Source of the DNA: Antedon bifida
Lineage: Eukaryota > Echinodermata > Crinoidea > Comatulida > Antedonidae
Direction: 5' to 3'
Length of the DNA: 64,000 bases
Assembly: GCA_963402885.1 (NCBI GenBank)
Contig: OY727095.1
Location: 31,253,001 to 31,317,000, forward strand
In this document: piece by piece, positions 61,121 to 64,000 of the stretch
How positions within the stretch are numbered: position 1 is the first letter of the stretch
Layout: the number at the start of each line of letters is the position of its first letter
The notes under the pieces: generated by a model
Seen by the model: only the letters and a program-made list of their open reading frames with translations
The model's database searches: none
What the model was told of the DNA's origin: nothing
Made by a program: the position numbers and the translations under genes

Positions 61121-61181
61121 GACCATATTTGGGCACATCACACTTTTTTGTCACATAAAGTTTGATAGTGTAAACAGAACT
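61121..61181. repeat. PIF/Harbinger-like MITE, half copy (9)
   Basis: Only the right half is present, from CATATTTGGGCACATCACAC to GTGTAAACAGAACT, followed by TAA. The left half is absent. Confidence 0.85.
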
Positions 61182-63545
61182 TAAATAACTTTTTGTGTAG
61201 ATTTAATCCTACTGATTGTATTTATTTATGTTTCTGTACATTCATCATATGCACCTGGAATTGTTGTTTTATCCTAATTTTTATCAATGAGCAGTCAAAC
61301 AATTGCTCTGCTATAAGAATAAAGGTGCGCACACCTGAGGTTTGATGAAGAGGTAGTAACCACATATTCCATGAGATTAAAGAAGGATTACTAGATCCCA
61401 ACAACAAACACACCTTAGAATGTTAATGATTAAAGGACAACAAGCATAACTTTTGTGTTTGAGTCTCGACTCAAAATCCGTCTTCAAAGTGTCCTGAACA
61501 TTGATTTCAGAATGAACTCGGCCAAATCGGATTTATCTACCTATTACAGGTGTTGCTAAACAATAGACAAGTGGATATGTTGTTTAAGGAACACTGTAGT
61601 ACTTCTATTGATAAGTGGAGAGGTATAACACATAAAGCATTAGGTCAGAGGATTAAAAGGGCATGGTTAATTTAAATGAGTGTACCTTGTCCACAAACAT
61701 AAAAATACATTTTTCAAGATAAAAGAAAATACTTAAAAACAGTGGATATACTGTCTAATTAGTTTTCTATCTATTGCCACTAAAATGGAGAATTAATCCC
61801 TTTATAATGGCAGTATAAAATGAGGAATTGCAATGTCTCCAGAGTTTCTGTCAAGACTAATTACAGATGTTAAATGTATTATGTCCAGTGTATTGTGCTA
61901 GGTTATCTGTCTAGGTTGCCTTTTATACATTAATGAATAACAGGAACATCAAGGAATACTAAATAGAATAGATTTTGTGATTTTATCTTGTTGAAATTAA
62001 AGATTATGTAAATATATTTTACAAATCAATTAAATTGATATTTTTTATAGAGAATGTGTTATTGATTAAATGATTATTAAGTGCAGATGCAGAATTTTAA
62101 AGAGATAATGATGTAATTATCCATTCAACATTCAGTGCACTATTTAAGATTTAAGAAATGGAATGAACTTGTTACCGTTCATCCCTCTATAAGGAAGTTT
62201 TAAAAGTATAATTTTAAATACATTTTACAATTTATATGAAGTTTTGTGTAGTTTACCTTGGATTTGACAAATTGTAATCCACATCACCCAAAACCTTTGA
62301 ATTCAACATAAATAACGTTACTTTTGGCCAATTACAGATCATTATCAGGTGAGTAATAGCCCATTAACCTTCCAAAACTGTGTTTTTTAAAGGATTCTTT
62401 CAAATGCTGATTGTTTTTTCTATATAAAGTGCTATCTCTGATAATACAGTGTAAACCCTTAATATAACAAAGGAGATAGAAGGCTTAATCCTGAGCTATG
62501 TAATGGATTTATATTATATTGTTCTCAAGTCTTTCCAAACATGCTATATAATAAAAGTATATATACTTTTTAAATTCCTTTCCAAATAATGACCCAGTTA
62601 GATGGAATTCATATGTTTACAATTTTAAAATAAAAGTTGTCTAACTATTTTGTAATTTTTATTTTATGTGTCAATTTTATAGCAAAGAACATCCTTTTAA
62701 TGACAATTAAATTTCAAAAACGTTTGTTACTGCCATATTTTGATTTATTTTTAGTACAGTAAATAATTTTTTAAAATACATTGTGATTTTAAAGAAAAGG
62801 ACATGAGAATGCAGATTCAAAAGCATTATTTCCAAGAGTGTTTTTTTCTTGCCAGCAGATATGGCCCCACTCAAACTACTACTAAAATAGAACAAAACTT
62901 AAAAACGGTTTGAACCTAATTCATTCTGGTCTTGATAGCCAAATCCCATTTCCATGAAACAATTTCTCGCCGCAAATTTAAGTTTTAGTTTAACAATAAA
63001 AAAGGAATGTTTTAATTGTTTCAAACATCTAAAATTTCTAATAAATGTACAAACCAAGTGACAGTCATCCCAGTGTAGGCTAGGATGATATCTGATACCT
63101 ATGAAGAAGTAATTAAATTATAATTAGACAATAAGTTCCACTGGCCCTAATCCTTAATCCTGCATTGTAACCGTCTCTAGACACAGTGCGAGCATCCTAT
63201 ATAGCTCTTGAGTGTCTATAGCTAGGCTTGTAAATGAAGCAATGTGAATACCCATTAAGACCACCTTGTCACCTGTGAGTCTAGACTGGTGTCAGGCTAA
63301 AAGCTTCCAGGGACCCTATCTGGCTTCGTATTTGTTAATTCTAAACAAGTGTTGAGTATCTCTAGTTAATTGTATAGGCAGATTAGCTGCTTAATCAAGG
63401 TCTAGCAAGTTTGTTCTTGGTGAAAATCCATCATCATAAGACAGATGAAAACTTTAAAGTGTCTCTACCTTGTAAATTGCATAATTTCTTTAATACCTTC
63501 TATTTCTACTTTCTATTTTACTTTGCATATGTTTTGCATTGTTAG

Positions 63546-63702
63546 AGCTCTGACTACCCGATCAAACTTTATGTGACAAAAAAAATGTGATGTGCCCATA
63601 ATGGGCATTATGATGTCATATCACCATATTTGCGCATATCACTACCATATTTGGGCACATAACACCTTTTTCTCAAACTAGTTTGATAGTGTAGACAGAG
63701 CT
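63546..63702. repeat. PIF/Harbinger-like palindromic MITE, copy 10
   Basis: Starts AGCTCTGACTACCCGATCAA and ends GTGTAGACAGAGCT, with TAG on the left and TAA on the right. The ACCATATTTG block is partly duplicated. Confidence 0.9.
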
Positions 63703-64000
63703 TAAGGGTCATTCAGGATGTGTTCACACCTACAGGGTTATGGTATCGTACATGGCATTAACTCCATAAATCAAGTGGTGGGGAAAAAAATCTATGGTAC
63801 TAGTAGTATTCACTGAGTTATTGTTTAAAAACCTTGAAATTCTTCAGTTTTGACTCAAACCTAAAAAATGATTGCGATTTACAAAAAAAGTTTCATGCAA
63901 AACAAATTGATTTACAGTAAATAAAGTAATTGAGATACAAAGGCAACAGGGTTCAGTTCAAAGTAACTGTCATTTCATTTTGTAAACATCTTTTAACAGT

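Larger units (their letters stand above)
44728..64000 (+). other. Slit intron 4, at least 19.2 kb
   Basis: I found no further LRR exon up to the window edge. Contents are six PIF-like MITE copies (45695, 51811, 54748, 57547, 61121, 63546), a 12-bp-arm hairpin (55023), an (ATT)n tract near 49536 and probable LINE tails (58490, 59330). Otherwise it is AT-rich sequence without recognisable genes. The final bases, CTTTTAACAGT, end in a possible acceptor AG at 63998-63999. The open frames at 45562, 46401, 49555, 53926 and elsewhere show no domain. Confidence 0.75.

Noticed and set aside
44728-64000. miR-218 precursor in a Slit intron
   Set aside because: Vertebrate SLIT2/3 host miR-218, so I looked for TTGTGCTTGATCT in the visible introns and saw no match. 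Later introns are outside the window.

Overview
The window is AT-rich metazoan nuclear DNA with long introns, standard GT-AG splice junctions and many short transposon-derived repeats. The palindrome TAGGCCTA is clearly over-represented: I counted ten copies by eye, where base composition would predict fewer than one. In my experience this motif is common in echinoderm DNA. That habit, together with a Slit gene whose exon pattern matches vertebrate Slit, suggests a deuterostome, most likely an echinoderm. The species cannot be fixed from the sequence.

Two protein-coding genes are supported, both on the + strand. (1) Positions 164-21819 carry the last three coding exons of a ZCCHC4-type gene (28S rRNA N6-adenosine methyltransferase). 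They encode the cysteine-rich zinc-binding region, a CCHC zinc knuckle and a basic C-terminal tail. The catalytic part lies upstream of the window. (2) Positions 33171-44727 carry the first four coding exons of a Slit gene (secreted axon-guidance ligand of Robo receptors): signal peptide plus LRRNT cap, then three single-repeat LRR exons of exactly 72 nt, all joined in phase 2. The rest of Slit lies beyond position 64000. In human, ZCCHC4 and SLIT2 both lie on 4p15 but several megabases apart. Here about 11 kb separates them, which looks like tight retention of an old linkage.

Layout: 292-9547 and 9678-21488 are ZCCHC4 introns filled with MITEs, tRNA-derived SINEs and small tandem duplications. 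One duplication triplicated the splice acceptor and 5' end of a ZCCHC4 exon. Directly after the ZCCHC4 stop codon lies a 1.1-kb minisatellite with 48/51-bp units that is open on both strands. A 20-bp-period satellite follows at 24.8-25.3 kb. The 25.3-33 kb stretch is comparatively repeat-poor and should hold the Slit promoter (candidate CRE at 32742 and TATA box at 33001) and some isolated splice-like signals. Slit intron 3 (9.3 kb) contains a 5.4-kb composite: long inverted arms of about 1.1-1.2 kb, themselves tandemly repeated, enclosing two broken CR1/L2-like LINEs in tail-to-tail orientation and a hammerhead-ribozyme-like motif. Slit intron 4 runs for at least 19 kb, with six copies of a PIF/Harbinger-like palindromic MITE.

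The two genes do not act in one pathway: ZCCHC4 is a nucleolar rRNA modification enzyme and Slit is a secreted guidance cue. Most other open frames are chance frames in AT-rich DNA or products of tandem repeats. No tRNA gene, rRNA gene, CRISPR array or prokaryotic feature was seen.
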